In this document: positions 26,475 through 35,955 of the stretch, in pieces
Layout of the letters: each line of letters begins with the position of its first letter
How positions within the stretch are numbered: position 1 is the stretch's first letter
Assembly (NCBI RefSeq): GCF_020687695.1
Contig: NZ_JAJEWL010000003.1
Location: forward strand, 62,001 to 126,000
Origin: Pusillimonas sp. MFBS29
GTDB lineage: Bacteria; Pseudomonadota; Gammaproteobacteria; Burkholderiales; Burkholderiaceae_B
Reading direction: 5' to 3'
DNA length: 64,000 bases
Program-made: the position numbers and the translations under genes
Notes under the pieces: model-generated
What the model was told of the DNA's origin: nothing
The model's input: only the letters and a program-made list of their open reading frames with translations
Database searches by the model: none

Positions 26475-27764
26475 ATGTCAGAACATCCGACGCATGCACT
26501 CCCGTCTTATTTGAACTCCCACGAACTTGGTCCATGGGGGATTTATCTCGAGCAGGTCGAGCGCGTGACGCCTTATCTGGGCAAGCTGGCCCGCTGGGTC
26601 GAAACCCTGAAACGGCCCAAACGCTCACTCATCGTCGATATTCCCATCGAGCTTGATAACGGCACCATTGCGCATTTCGAAGGCTACCGGGTGCAGCACA
26701 ATACTTCGCGCGGGCCCGGCAAAGGCGGCGTGCGTTTCCACCAGGACGTCACCCTGTCCGAGGTCATGGCACTGTCCGCCTGGATGTCCGTCAAGTCGGC
26801 AGCCGTCAACCTGCCCTTTGGCGGCGCCAAGGGCGGGATACGTATAGATCCGCGTAACTATTCGCGCGGGGAACTCGAGCGCATCACGCGTCGCTACACC
26901 AGCGAAATCGGGGCCATCATCGGGCCCAACAAAGATATCCCAGCACCCGACGTCAATACCAATGCCCAAACCATGGCCTGGATGATGGACACTTACTCCA
27001 TGAACGAAGGCGCGACAACCACCGGCGTTGTCACCGGCAAGCCGGTCTCGCTGGGCGGCAGCCTGGGCCGCGTGGAAGCTACCGGACGCGGCGTCTTCGT
27101 TGTGGGCCGTGAAGCCGCCCGCGATGCAGGAATTCCTCTGGAAAACGCACGCGTCGTCATACAGGGTTTCGGAAACGTTGGAGGTACCGCTGCACGCCTG
27201 TTCTACGAATCCGGTGCCAGGGTCATCGCCATACAGGACCACACCGGTTGCGTGTACAAGAGCACCGGCCTTGACGTTCTGGCATTGCTGAAACACGCGG
27301 AAGAACACGGCGGGATTGCCGGCGCACCCGACACCGAAAGCCTGACCGTATCGGAATTCTGGTCACTTGAAACCGAGCTGTTGATTCCGGCAGCCCTTGA
27401 AGGACAGTTGCACAAAGACAATGCCAACTCAATTCGGGCCAAAATCATTATCGAAGGCGCCAATGGCCCGACCACCCCCGAAGCGGACGACATCCTTACT
27501 TCCAAAGGTACCCTGATCGTCCCCGACGTACTGGCCAATGCCGGTGGTGTGACCGTCAGCTACTTTGAGTGGGTGCAGGACTTTTCCAGCTTTTACTGGT
27601 CCGAACCGGAAATCAATCAGCGTCTCGAGACCATGATGATAGACGCCTACACATCCATCTCAGCCGTCGCCAAGGAACATCAGGTCAGTCAACGAACATC
27701 CGCTTTCATTACCGCCTGCACACGGATTCTGGAAGCACGCGAGGTGCGCGGTCTCTATCCCTGA
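26475..27764 (+). CDS. gdhA: Glutamate dehydrogenase (Glu/Leu/Phe/Val family)
   Basis: 429 residues. The N-terminal domain has [20 protein letters not shown] near residue 70 and the catalytic-lysine region [15 protein letters not shown] near 115. The Rossmann domain has [19 protein letters not shown] near 230 with a GxGxxG-type loop. It interconverts glutamate and 2-oxoglutarate with ammonia; the loop and length suit NAD-linked catabolic enzymes, though cofactor is not proved. A small perfect hairpin (GGACGG-AAT-CCGTCC, 26389-26403) lies in the leader. The 3' end overlaps the convergent glycosyltransferase gene by 10 bp. Confidence 0.94.
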   Translation: MSEHPTHALPSYLNSHELGPWGIYLEQVERVTPYLGKLARWVETLKRPKRSLIVDIPIELDNGTIAHFEGYRVQHNTSRGPGKGGVRFHQDVTLSEVMALSAWMSVKSAAVNLPFGGAKGGIRIDPRNYSRGELERITRRYTSEIGAIIGPNKDIPAPDVNTNAQTMAWMMDTYSMNEGATTTGVVTGKPVSLGGSLGRVEATGRGVFVVGREAARDAGIPLENARVVIQGFGNVGGTAARLFYESGARVIAIQDHTGCVYKSTGLDVLALLKHAEEHGGIAGAPDTESLTVSEFWSLETELLIPAALEGQLHKDNANSIRAKIIIEGANGPTTPEADDILTSKGTLIVPDVLANAGGVTVSYFEWVQDFSSFYWSEPEINQRLETMMIDAYTSISAVAKEHQVSQRTSAFITACTRILEAREVRGLYP

Positions 27765-28681
27765 TCGCCGTTCTGCCACGGGCGTACCGCCGGCGCAAAA
27801 GCGCCCGGCGATACGCCAGGCCTTTCATCAATCGATGCACGCATATGCTCGATGGCGGGCGATATCACACGACGCTGCCGCAACGCCTTAGGCAAACCCG
27901 CAGCCGCATCGACAAGAACGCGCCAAAACATGCCCGACACACGCGCCTGCTCCAGTCTGGCGCAGGTACAGCGCCATGCCGGCCCAACGGGACGGCGCAT
28001 CCAGGCCAGCCAGATCTCGTTACGTATGCGCCAACGCTTGCGCGGTCGGCTATCCTGCACAGCTCGTGGCAGTCGCTGACAAATCACATCTTCCATATAC
28101 ACCACATGCATACCCTGCCCGGCGATATCCAGCGACAGCAGGGCTTCCTCGCCCCCCGTGAAAAACGGTGGCCAGAATCCACCTGCGTCGAGAAAAGCGC
28201 GAGTCCGCACGATGCACGCACTTGCGCTGAAATCGAGCAGACGCGGACCAGGCAAATTTCCTCGCGGCAATGAACTTTTAGCCATACGGCCGCAAGCAGG
28301 ACTCAGTTGCCGAGCCGCCCCGATCCGGACACAGGCGCTCAACACCGCAATCTCGGGCATGGCGTCCAGTATGCTGGCGGCACGCTCCAGCGCACCGGGC
28401 TCCCAGCGCGTATCTGCATCACAAAATGCGATGTAGGGTGTATGAACATACGCCGCAGCAATGTTGCGGGCTGCCCCACCCAGATTGCGCCTTGCGCGAA
28501 TCAGCATGACTGAAGGAAAACGCTCTGCAATGGCCGCAGCCGTTCCATCTGTAGATCCATTGTCGATCACCAGAATCGGCCATGCTCCCGGCAATTTACA
28601 CAAAGCGTTCAAAGTGCCAAGTACAGTCACCCGGCTGTTGTACGCAGTAACAACGATCGATACACGTCCTTCGATGGGCAT
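27755..28681 (-). CDS. Family 2 glycosyltransferase
   Basis: 308 residues, GT-A fold: [18 protein letters not shown] at the start, [17 protein letters not shown] near residue 35, the metal-binding DAD in [13 protein letters not shown] near 85, and the acceptor-side [15 protein letters not shown] near 185. No membrane segment is obvious. The C-terminal third is Arg-rich. ATG at 28681 is used because the domain begins right after it and a sigma-54-type promoter ends 28 bp upstream. Its target sugar acceptor is unknown. Its place next to two sigma-54 activators and rpoN suggests a regulated surface modification. Confidence 0.85.
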   Translation of the reverse strand: MPIEGRVSIVVTAYNSRVTVLGTLNALCKLPGAWPILVIDNGSTDGTAAAIAERFPSVMLIRARRNLGGAARNIAAAYVHTPYIAFCDADTRWEPGALERAASILDAMPEIAVLSACVRIGAARQLSPACGRMAKSSLPRGNLPGPRLLDFSASACIVRTRAFLDAGGFWPPFFTGGEEALLSLDIAGQGMHVVYMEDVICQRLPRAVQDSRPRKRWRIRNEIWLAWMRRPVGPAWRCTCARLEQARVSGMFWRVLVDAAAGLPKALRQRRVISPAIEHMRASIDERPGVSPGAFAPAVRPWQNGDQG

Positions 28682-28719
28682 TAGTAGGCTTACCTGATAA
28701 TTAACTCGAAGCCTTACCC

Positions 28720-28735
28720 AGCATTCTCCGTGCCC
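28720..28735 (-). promoter_or_regulatory. Sigma-54 -24/-12 promoter for the glycosyltransferase
   Basis: On the minus strand GGGCACGGAGAATGCT matches TGGCACG-N4-TTGCW, with GG and GC exactly 10 bp apart and only the first T and one T of the -12 box changed. It lies in the 70-bp gap between the NtrC-type gene and the glycosyltransferase. Transcription would start about 28 bp before the ATG. Confidence 0.65.
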
Positions 28736-28741
28736 GGCATA

Positions 28742-28762
28742 CCTCTGGTTTTCACCAAGAGG
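28742..28762. promoter_or_regulatory. Inverted repeat at the end of the NtrC-type gene
   Basis: CCTCTGGT and ACCAAGAGG (one extra base) pair around a 4-nt centre. The repeat overlaps the stop codon of the NtrC-type gene and abuts the -24 box of the glycosyltransferase promoter. It may be an activator site or an RNA hairpin ending the upstream transcript. No U-run follows. Confidence 0.3.
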
Positions 28763-30089
28763 CGTGCTCGGCCTCGGTCGCGTCGTATTCATCCAGCCGG
28801 TTATAGAGAGTCTTCAGGCTGATGCCCAACATTTCCGCTGCAGCTTTTTTAACCCCACCACACTGCTTGAGCGTTGCAAGAATAATGCGCCTGTTGGCGT
28901 CTGCCAACGGAACCCCCACTGGCACCAGGACCTCTGAGCCCCAGCCGGCGGAATGCCCTTCAAGCTCAAAGTCGTTGAAATCGCCGGCAATAATCTCATC
29001 GGCCAATATATAGCTGCGATATACATAATTGCGCAGCTCCCGGACATTGCCTGGCCAGGAATAAGCCCGGATGGCCTGCAGTGCCTCGGGCGCAAAGCTT
29101 TTTTCAGTATGGTTCTCGGTGTTGAGCTGTGCCAGAAAATGTTCCGCCAGCAACACGACATCATCCTCGCGATCGCGCAAAGGCGGCAGCTCCAGCGGGA
29201 AGACACTCAGCCGATGATATAAGTCTTCGCGCAGCGCTCCACTGCTCACAGCCAGTTCAGGGTTGCGGTTGGTAGCGGCAATCACCCTGACGTCAACAGC
29301 AATTTCCTCGTGTGTGCCCACACGCATGAAACGTCCGGTTTCCAGGACCCGCAGCAAGCGCACCTGCAGCTCCAGCGACATTTCGGTAATCTCGTCCAGG
29401 AACAGTGTCCCGCCGCAGGCACGCTCGAAATACCCTTTATGTTGTCGGTCCGCACCGGTAAAACTACCCTTTTCATGACCAAAAAGCTCGCTCTCGATCA
29501 CATTGGATGAAATTGCACCACAATTGATGGAGATGAGTGGTTGCTTATGCCGGGTACTGGCGCGGTGGATGGCTTCGGCCGCCAGTTCCTTGCCGGTTCC
29601 ACTTTCGCCGATCAACAAAACCGTCGCCCGTGTCGGGGCAACTTTTTCGATATGTGCACACAGCAGCTCCAGGGCACGGGATTTACCCACCATCCCCGCA
29701 AAGCAATCGCTGGCGTTCGATACCTGTCGCTCAATCGGCATGGACTGGAGCTCACCCAATACGCCGCGCAAGCGCCTGAGACAGACCGGCTTGAGCAAAT
29801 ACTCGACTGCTCCGCAACGCAGGGCCTGAATTGCATGGTCCACGTCTGGATCAGCGGTCATGAAAACCAGCTGAGTGCCTGGCAGCTCCACCTGCTTGCA
29901 TAAATCGATACCGGTGCCGTCGGGCAGGTTCACGTCCAGCAACATGACGTCAGGTTTTTGCCTGTCGATCTGTATCCGGGCTTGCCTGATATCACCTGCC
30001 TGTGCAACGGTATATCCATCTTCGGCACCTATGTCTGCAATCAGCTCACGAACCGCAACATCGTCCTCGACGACTAAAAGATGTGGCAT
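28752..30089 (-). CDS. NtrC-family sigma-54 response regulator
   Basis: 445 residues in the full NtrC layout. The receiver (1-115) has the VVEDD pocket and phospho-Asp in VMLLDVNLPDGTG. The AAA+ domain has Walker A GESGTGKE near 165, GSFTGA loop near 206-211, Walker [11 protein letters not shown] and the arginine-finger region LREDLYHRLSVFPLELP. The Fis HTH ends AAAEMLGISLKTLYNRLDEY. All parts needed for sigma-54 activation are intact. Start at 30089 is set by GAAGAGGG upstream. No sensor kinase is adjacent, so it is an orphan here. It is divergent from a receiver-less paralogue. Confidence 0.92.
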   Translation of the reverse strand: MPHLLVVEDDVAVRELIADIGAEDGYTVAQAGDIRQARIQIDRQKPDVMLLDVNLPDGTGIDLCKQVELPGTQLVFMTADPDVDHAIQALRCGAVEYLLKPVCLRRLRGVLGELQSMPIERQVSNASDCFAGMVGKSRALELLCAHIEKVAPTRATVLLIGESGTGKELAAEAIHRASTRHKQPLISINCGAISSNVIESELFGHEKGSFTGADRQHKGYFERACGGTLFLDEITEMSLELQVRLLRVLETGRFMRVGTHEEIAVDVRVIAATNRNPELAVSSGALREDLYHRLSVFPLELPPLRDREDDVVLLAEHFLAQLNTENHTEKSFAPEALQAIRAYSWPGNVRELRNYVYRSYILADEIIAGDFNDFELEGHSAGWGSEVLVPVGVPLADANRRIILATLKQCGGVKKAAAEMLGISLKTLYNRLDEYDATEAEHASW

Positions 30090-30187
30090 GAATACCCTCT
30101 TCACCTTGGTTGCATGACTTTGGACTAGCATGTAAGGTCATCGTACTAGCAGATACGGGTAAATATGCTTGTTAATTGAAACGAGAT

Positions 30188-31210
30188 ATGTTTCACCACC
30201 GCCGGAGCCGTTTCGCCAATGTGCCACCCACTTACCACAGACCAACGATGAAAAAAGCATCCCGCATTCTGGGCCACACCCCCCAGGCGTTCGAGCTTGC
30301 CCGAGCTATCGTGAAGGCAGCCCCTACCGAGGCCAGTGTGCTGCTTATAGGGGAAAGCGGGACGGGCAAAGAGGTTGTTGCCCGGGCAGTTCATCAGCGC
30401 AGCCACCGGCATACCGGGCCCTTTATCGCCGTAAACTGTGGCGCGATCACGGAATCCCTGGCTGAAAGCGAGTTTTTTGGCCATGAAAAAGGCAGCTTTA
30501 CCGACGCGTCGGCAACCACGCAGGGCTGCTTTGAGCAGGCTCATCACGGCACGCTGTTCCTGGACGAGATCACGGAAATGCCTTTACCGATGCAAGTGCA
30601 GCTGTTGCGCATCCTGGAAACCGGTCAATATCACCGGGTAGGGGGCACAAAACAGCTCAAGGTCAACGTCCGCATCATCGCCGCCACCAACCGGGACCCC
30701 AGGCAGGCGGTACAGGAAGGCAGGCTGCGCTCGGACCTGCTGTACAGGCTGGCCGTGTTTCCAATACGCATGCCGACCTTGCGGGAACGCAAGAAAGACA
30801 TCATGTACTTCGCACGGCGCTTCGTCGATGAGCTTAATCGACAGGAGAACACGCAGAAAACGCTCGCGGCATCGTCCAGGAAAGCACTCGAAGCCCATAA
30901 CTGGCCCGGAAATATTCGTGAACTGAAGAACGCCATTACGCGCGCCCACATCCTGGCGGACGACGTGATCGAAATTCAGCCTGTGACTTCCCAGTACCTG
31001 AGCAATCCGCCCGAAATCCACGATGGGCATATCAAGATCCCCGTTGGCACTTCCCTGCTCAAGGCTCAGCAAGCAATTATTACGGCCACCCTGGACTCGT
31101 GTCACGGAGACAAGCGTCAAGCCGCTCTTGCCCTGGGCATCAGTCCCAAAACGCTCTATAACCGTCTGGCGCAATACCAGAATGAAGCCGACTCCAAGCC
31201 ACATTCCTGA
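30188..31210 (+). CDS. Receiver-less sigma-54 AAA+ activator with altered GAFTGA loop
   Basis: About 340 residues: an AAA+ domain followed directly by a Fis HTH ([21 protein letters not shown]), with no receiver or other sensing domain. Walker A GESGTGKE, Walker [12 protein letters not shown] and the arginine-finger segment [16 protein letters not shown] are intact. The loop that contacts sigma-54 reads GSFTDA, with Asp in place of the last Gly. It is a clear paralogue of the divergent NtrC-type gene, including the linker ([19 protein letters not shown]). The start is uncertain: TTG 30176, ATG 30188 or ATG 30248. rpoN follows on the same strand. Confidence 0.85.
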   Translation: MFHHRRSRFANVPPTYHRPTMKKASRILGHTPQAFELARAIVKAAPTEASVLLIGESGTGKEVVARAVHQRSHRHTGPFIAVNCGAITESLAESEFFGHEKGSFTDASATTQGCFEQAHHGTLFLDEITEMPLPMQVQLLRILETGQYHRVGGTKQLKVNVRIIAATNRDPRQAVQEGRLRSDLLYRLAVFPIRMPTLRERKKDIMYFARRFVDELNRQENTQKTLAASSRKALEAHNWPGNIRELKNAITRAHILADDVIEIQPVTSQYLSNPPEIHDGHIKIPVGTSLLKAQQAIITATLDSCHGDKRQAALALGISPKTLYNRLAQYQNEADSKPHS

Positions 31211-31301
31211 GCCTGGAACTTCTTACACCGATCGGTAATTTATCTTACCCTTGCCGGGCACATTCCATGGCCCACGCCCCTGTGGGATTGCTCGCTAAAC
31301 C

Positions 31302-31317
31302 TGGCATCAGTATTGCT
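31302..31317 (+). promoter_or_regulatory. Sigma-54 -24/-12 promoter for rpoN
   Basis: TGGCATCAGTATTGCT fits TGGCA-N6-TTGCW, with GG and GC 10 bp apart. It ends 41 bp before the rpoN GTG, so transcription would start near 31328. A short repeat (CCCAC-N6-GTGGG, 31271-31286) lies 15 bp upstream and might serve an activator. This predicts that rpoN is transcribed by sigma-54 itself. Confidence 0.65.
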
Positions 31318-31358
31318 TGATTCTCAGTACAAGCCAAACTTATGCCAGGAGCGACCAC

Positions 31359-32771
31359 GTGACCCAGATACGCATTGAACAGCAGGCGCGCCAACAACTA
31401 TCGCTGACACCCAAGCAACAGCAATCCGTCAAGCTGCTCCAGATGTCAACGCTGGAGCTGAGCCACGAAGTCAATACAGCCATCGCCAACAACCCGTTTC
31501 TGGAAGAACCCGACGAGACGCAGACTGATCCCGAGGCAAAGGAACAGGATACCCATACGGAAATGAAGGCCGGAACAACGCAGGAGCATGACATGCCCGA
31601 TATGCCCGCCGCCTGGTCCGGCGACTATCCGCGTCCGCACAACACCGTCGAAGGCGCGAACGACGTAGGTGTCTGGGCACGTAGCGTTACATCGCTTCAG
31701 GACAGCCTGCTGGCGGACCTCTGCAACTATGCGCTCAGCGAGCGCGACCGACGGCTGGCTGAACACATTATCGAAGCCATGGACGATAACGGATACATGC
31801 GCACGCCCTTCTCCGAACTGGTTGTTCCCGGCCAGTTTGATCCGGAAGTGGATAATGACGAATGGGAAATTGCCTTGCGTCTGGTCCAGCAACTGGGCAC
31901 ACCCGGCCTGGGCGCGCGCGACCTGACCGAATGCTTGAGGCTGCAGCTGGAGGCCCTGCACACTGCAACACCCCGTCGCGCCCTGGCCTTGCAGATCGTC
32001 ACCGGGCATCTGGACAAACTCGGTCGTAATGATACGCCCGGCCTGGCGCACAGCCTGCGCCGCACAGAGCAGGAAATACAAGCAGCATGCACGCTCATAC
32101 GCGGTCTTGAGCCCTATCCCGGCAATCGGCACAGCACCGTCGATCCTTCCTGCTATATCGTCCCGGATGTCATTGTGCGCAAGTCAAACACACAATGGGT
32201 CGCCGCCTCGAACCGGGACGCCATACCGCAAGCACGACTCAATGCCACATACGCCCGCCTGTTCCGTGGCACACGCTACAGCGAGCGCGCCCTGATGGCA
32301 AAAGAGTTGCAGGAAGCCCGCTGGCTGCTGCGCAGCCTGGAACAACGTGGCAACACCATACAGCGCGTAGCGCAGGCCATCGTCGCCCGCCAGCAAACCT
32401 TCTTTGAATACGGCGAAATCGCGCTGCGGCCGCTGATGCTCAGTGAGGTCGCCGCAGAACTCGATATCCACGAATCAACTGTCTCGCGCGCTACCAGCAA
32501 TAAATACCTGGCATCACCACGCGGAATCTTCGAGTTCAAGCACTTTTTCTCGCGTGAGCTGCCAACGCAATCGGGTGGCACATGTTCAGCCGGCGCCGTA
32601 CGCGCCTTGATACAGGAAATGATAGAAGACGAGGATCCAAAGTCACCATTGTCTGATGTGGTACTCGCCCACAAGCTTGAGCGTGAAGGCATAGTTGTAG
32701 CGCGCCGCACGGTATCCAAATATCGCGCGCAGATCAAAATACCCTCTGCCGAACTGAGACGCGCCTTCTGA
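31359..32771 (+). CDS. rpoN: RNA polymerase sigma-54 factor RpoN
   Basis: 470 residues. Region I is LSLTPKQQQSVKLLQMSTLE followed by NPFLEE, the site of activator contact. An acidic region II follows, then the core-binding region and the HTH (MLSEVAAELDIHESTVSRAT). The RpoN box ARRTVSKYRA lies near residues 446-455, close to the usual ARRTVAKYRE and intact for -24 recognition. GTG at 31359 is chosen because AGGAG lies seven bases before it; TTG at 31317 falls inside the -12 box. It is not beside lptB, the usual setting of the main rpoN copy, so it may be a second sigma-54. Confidence 0.93.
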   Translation: MTQIRIEQQARQQLSLTPKQQQSVKLLQMSTLELSHEVNTAIANNPFLEEPDETQTDPEAKEQDTHTEMKAGTTQEHDMPDMPAAWSGDYPRPHNTVEGANDVGVWARSVTSLQDSLLADLCNYALSERDRRLAEHIIEAMDDNGYMRTPFSELVVPGQFDPEVDNDEWEIALRLVQQLGTPGLGARDLTECLRLQLEALHTATPRRALALQIVTGHLDKLGRNDTPGLAHSLRRTEQEIQAACTLIRGLEPYPGNRHSTVDPSCYIVPDVIVRKSNTQWVAASNRDAIPQARLNATYARLFRGTRYSERALMAKELQEARWLLRSLEQRGNTIQRVAQAIVARQQTFFEYGEIALRPLMLSEVAAELDIHESTVSRATSNKYLASPRGIFEFKHFFSRELPTQSGGTCSAGAVRALIQEMIEDEDPKSPLSDVVLAHKLEREGIVVARRTVSKYRAQIKIPSAELRRAF

Positions 32772-32892
32772 GATGGCGGACCCACCGGATGCAGGGGTGA
32801 GCGAAGATCGGTAAAATGGCCTATTTCGCCGCTTTACTACCCATGGCTATGCCCGCCCCCCGCTCCAGCAACATGATGATATTCACAGCCCC

Positions 32893-33666
32893 ATGACTGC
32901 GATACCGTACGCCGTCAGGGCTGAGAACATTTATAAGTCCTTTGGCACCAACAAAGTGTTGCGCGGTATCTCGTTTACGGCTGAACAGGGGAAGGTGCTG
33001 TCCATCATCGGCGCATCGGGCTCCGGGAAAAGTACCTTGCTGCGCTGCATCAATCATCTGGTCGTCCCCGACGAAGGTCTGATACACATCGGTGCGGAAA
33101 CCCTGCGCAGCCACAAGAGGCGTGATGGTACCGCAGCCAGTACTGACATTCGCCAGCTTGAACGTGTGCGTGCCCGCCTGGGCATGGTGTTCCAGAATTT
33201 CAACCTGTGGTCGCATCGCAATGTCCTGCAAAACCTGCTGGAAGGCCCATTGCACGTTCAGCACCGTCCCAAGGCGCAAGCCACCGAGCATGCCATGCAA
33301 TTGCTGACCAAGGTGGGTCTGGCCGACAAAAAAGATGCGTACCCCAGCGAACTGTCGGGCGGACAACAGCAAAGAGTGGCCATTGCCCGCGCACTGGCCA
33401 TGAATCCCGATGTGCTGCTGTTTGACGAACCCACCTCGGCGCTCGACCCGGAAATGGTCGGAGAGGTACTCAGGGTCATCCGCCAGCTTGCCGAAGAAGG
33501 CCGCAGCATGATCCTGGTGACCCACGAAATGAAGTTTGCCCAAGACGTATCCGACCACACGCTGTTCATGCATAACGGCCAGATTGAAGAAGAAGGCCCG
33601 CCAGACCAGTTGTTCAGGCAGCCCGGAACCGAGCGTCTGCGCCAATTCCTGCAACCTGCATACTAA
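32893..33666 (+). CDS. Polar amino-acid ABC transporter ATPase (HisP/GlnQ family)
   Basis: 257 residues. Walker [16 protein letters not shown] near residue 37, signature [16 protein letters not shown] near 154 and Walker [17 protein letters not shown]. The insert [11 protein letters not shown] before the Q-loop (MVFQNFNLW) is like that of histidine/arginine/opine ATPases. It heads a four-gene transporter set (ATPase, binding protein, two permeases). No strong ribosome binding site precedes the ATG at 32893. Confidence 0.92.
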   Translation: MTAIPYAVRAENIYKSFGTNKVLRGISFTAEQGKVLSIIGASGSGKSTLLRCINHLVVPDEGLIHIGAETLRSHKRRDGTAASTDIRQLERVRARLGMVFQNFNLWSHRNVLQNLLEGPLHVQHRPKAQATEHAMQLLTKVGLADKKDAYPSELSGGQQQRVAIARALAMNPDVLLFDEPTSALDPEMVGEVLRVIRQLAEEGRSMILVTHEMKFAQDVSDHTLFMHNGQIEEEGPPDQLFRQPGTERLRQFLQPAY

Positions 33667-33742
33667 AATGTGGCGGCGTCAAGCCAAATGCCACAAGAAT
33701 AACCAACGGCTGTTCCCAGCCTCCCCTCAAAGGAATCTTAAA

Positions 33743-34555
33743 GTGATCACTCCCTTTTTGCAGAAAACCGTGCTTTGCGCCGGCCTGGCCCTGGTTGGAC
33801 TCTCAGCCACTGCCGATACCCTGAAGATAGGCACCGAAGGTGGCTACCCTCCCTGGAGCATGGTCGATGCCAGCGGCAAAGTCAGTGGTTTCGATGCCGA
33901 CGTCGGCAACGCACTTTGCAAAGAACTGAACGCGGACTGCCGCTTTGTAGTTCAGGCTTTCGACAGCCTGATTCCGTCGCTGGACGCCAATCGCTTCGAC
34001 CTTATCATTTCCGGAATGTCGGTCACGCCCGAACGTGCCAAGCGCATCAACTTCAGTATCCCCTACGCAGTCGAAGACGCTATCTTCGTACTGCCCAAAG
34101 ACAGCCCGGTCATCAACGCAGGCACCCCTGAAGAGATCTTCAAAGGCCTGGCAGGCAAAACCGTAGGCGTACAAGGCGGCACAACCCATGGCGACTATTT
34201 GCGCCAGAACGCGGGCGACGTCAAGGTCAAGAACTACGACACGCTGGACCAGATGCAGATCGACCTGGACGCCCGGCGCCTGGATGCCACGTTTGCCGAC
34301 CTGACATCGCAATCGAAATTCCTGAAAAAAGTCGGTGATCAGCACTTCAGTCTGTCCAGCCTGACCATCAAAGGCTCTTCCGCACCAGAGGTACTGGGCT
34401 ACGGAATCGGGGTCGGCATCAACAAAAACAATGCCGAACTGAAAGAAAAAGTCGACGCTGCACTTTGCAAGCTGATCAACGACGGCGTCATCAAGACATC
34501 CAGTGAAAAATGGTTCGATATCGACATCTCGAACTACGAGGTCTGCAAGAAGTAA
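33743..34555 (+). CDS. Polar amino-acid binding protein (ArgT/HisJ/OccT-like)
   Basis: 270 residues. The signal peptide is ITPFLQKTVLCAGLALVGLS followed by ATA. The mature part begins TLKIGTEGGYPPWSM and has FDADVGNALCKELNADCRFV and ISGMSVTPERAKRINFS. These are hallmarks of basic amino-acid or opine binding proteins. The GTG start at 33743 is chosen because AAGGA lies eight bases upstream and the signal peptide starts there; the frame is open further upstream into the ATPase gene. Confidence 0.9.
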   Translation: MITPFLQKTVLCAGLALVGLSATADTLKIGTEGGYPPWSMVDASGKVSGFDADVGNALCKELNADCRFVVQAFDSLIPSLDANRFDLIISGMSVTPERAKRINFSIPYAVEDAIFVLPKDSPVINAGTPEEIFKGLAGKTVGVQGGTTHGDYLRQNAGDVKVKNYDTLDQMQIDLDARRLDATFADLTSQSKFLKKVGDQHFSLSSLTIKGSSAPEVLGYGIGVGINKNNAELKEKVDAALCKLINDGVIKTSSEKWFDIDISNYEVCKK

Positions 34556-34567
34556 GCGCAAGGCCCC

Positions 34568-35281
34568 ATGCTAGAGACCATTCTTTCGGTGCTGGACGAA
34601 GGCTGGGGCTGGACGCTCCTGCGCGGCGCCGGCATGACGCTGCTGATTTCAGTGCTGGGCATGGCGCTCGGCATAGGCATCGGCATACTCGGCGCCAGCA
34701 TCAAAACTTCAGGCCCCAGGCTTCTGGGCCTGGTGGTCAGCCTCTATACCACGCTGGTACGCAGCATTCCCGAACTGCTCATCATCTACCTGCTGTTCTT
34801 CGGGTCGGTGCAGGCCGCCTCCGATCTGGCGGACGCGCTGCGCTGGGAAGACGCCATGACAAGCTGGTTTCCTGCGTTGGTTGGCATACTGGCAATCGGA
34901 TTGATTGCCGGCTCTTACGCGGTTGAAGTATTTCGTGGCGCGCTCAAAGCCATTCCTGCAGGGCAAATTGAAGCTGCACGCGCCATAGGCATGTCATCAC
35001 GCCAGCGTCTGTTTCGTATCGTCATGCCGCAGATGTTCTGGTACGCCTTGCCGGGCACCAACAACGTTTGGCAGACCGCCTTGAAGGACACTGCCCTGAT
35101 ATCGCTGGTAGGTCTGGTAGAAATCATGCGTGCCGCCGTGCTGGGTGCAGCAGCAACCCGCGAGCCGCTGGCGCTATACCTGATGGCCGGCGCCCTGTAT
35201 TTTGTGATTGGCGCTACCAGCCAGGGAATATTCGTGATGGCAGAACGGCGTTACGGACACGGCATGAGGAGTCATGCATGA
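34568..35281 (+). CDS. Polar amino-acid ABC permease (HisQ-like)
   Basis: 237 residues with about five membrane helices and the EAA loop GQIEAARAIGMSSRQRLFRI near residue 137. The N-terminal GWTLLRGAGMTLLISVLGMA is typical of HisQ/OccQ. Its stop overlaps the start of the partner permease (ATGA at 35278-35281), which couples their translation. Confidence 0.92.
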   Translation: MLETILSVLDEGWGWTLLRGAGMTLLISVLGMALGIGIGILGASIKTSGPRLLGLVVSLYTTLVRSIPELLIIYLLFFGSVQAASDLADALRWEDAMTSWFPALVGILAIGLIAGSYAVEVFRGALKAIPAGQIEAARAIGMSSRQRLFRIVMPQMFWYALPGTNNVWQTALKDTALISLVGLVEIMRAAVLGAAATREPLALYLMAGALYFVIGATSQGIFVMAERRYGHGMRSHA

Positions 35282-35955
35282 TGGACGCAGAACTGTTCCG
35301 GCACACCGTCACCAATCTCTTCCAGGGTTTCGGCCTTAGCATCTACATTGGCCTGAGCTCCATTTTTCTGGCTTCCGTGATCGGGCTGGGCCTGGCCATC
35401 ATGCGCGGCAACCCCAACAGCATGGCTGCCCGGTTCTCCTTTGCGTACAGCACCTGTTTTCGTGGCACCCCTTTGCTGGTACAGCTGTTCGTCCTGTACT
35501 ACGGCATTGGCACCATGGATTTCGTGCGCGAAAGCCCCGCCCTGTGGTGGCTATTCAGCGACGGAGGTCGATGCGCCATTCTGGCAATCGGCCTGAACAG
35601 CGGCGCCTATATCAGTGAAGTACTGCGTGGCGGATTTCAGGCGGTCCCCAAAGGCCAGATCGAAGCCGCCCAAGCCTGTGGCATGTCGGCCCTGATGCGC
35701 TTCAGGCGTATCGTGTTTCCGCTGGCTATCCGTCAGGCCCTGCCTGCCTACAGCAACGAGATTGTATTGGCCATCAAGGGCACCAGCCTGGCATCCACTA
35801 TCGCTGTCATGGAGCTCACAGGGCATGCCAAGCGGCTGATGAACCAGAACTACGCGATTATCGAAACCTTTGTGCTGGCCGGCGCACTGTATTTGATGAT
35901 CAACTTCTTCCTGCTGGCCTGCCTGCACATGGTGGAGCGCAGGCTAAAGCACTAA
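35278..35955 (+). CDS. Polar amino-acid ABC permease (HisM-like)
   Basis: 225 residues with about five membrane helices, FRGTPLLVQLFVLYYGIG near residue 60 and the EAA loop GQIEAAQACGMSALMRFRRI near 123. It forms the HisQM-type heterodimer with the preceding permease. The frame is open for 70 codons upstream, but the ATGA overlap and the gagga-like site just before it fix the start. The stop overlaps the convergent pseudouridine synthase gene by 4 bp. Confidence 0.92.
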   Translation: MMDAELFRHTVTNLFQGFGLSIYIGLSSIFLASVIGLGLAIMRGNPNSMAARFSFAYSTCFRGTPLLVQLFVLYYGIGTMDFVRESPALWWLFSDGGRCAILAIGLNSGAYISEVLRGGFQAVPKGQIEAAQACGMSALMRFRRIVFPLAIRQALPAYSNEIVLAIKGTSLASTIAVMELTGHAKRLMNQNYAIIETFVLAGALYLMINFFLLACLHMVERRLKH

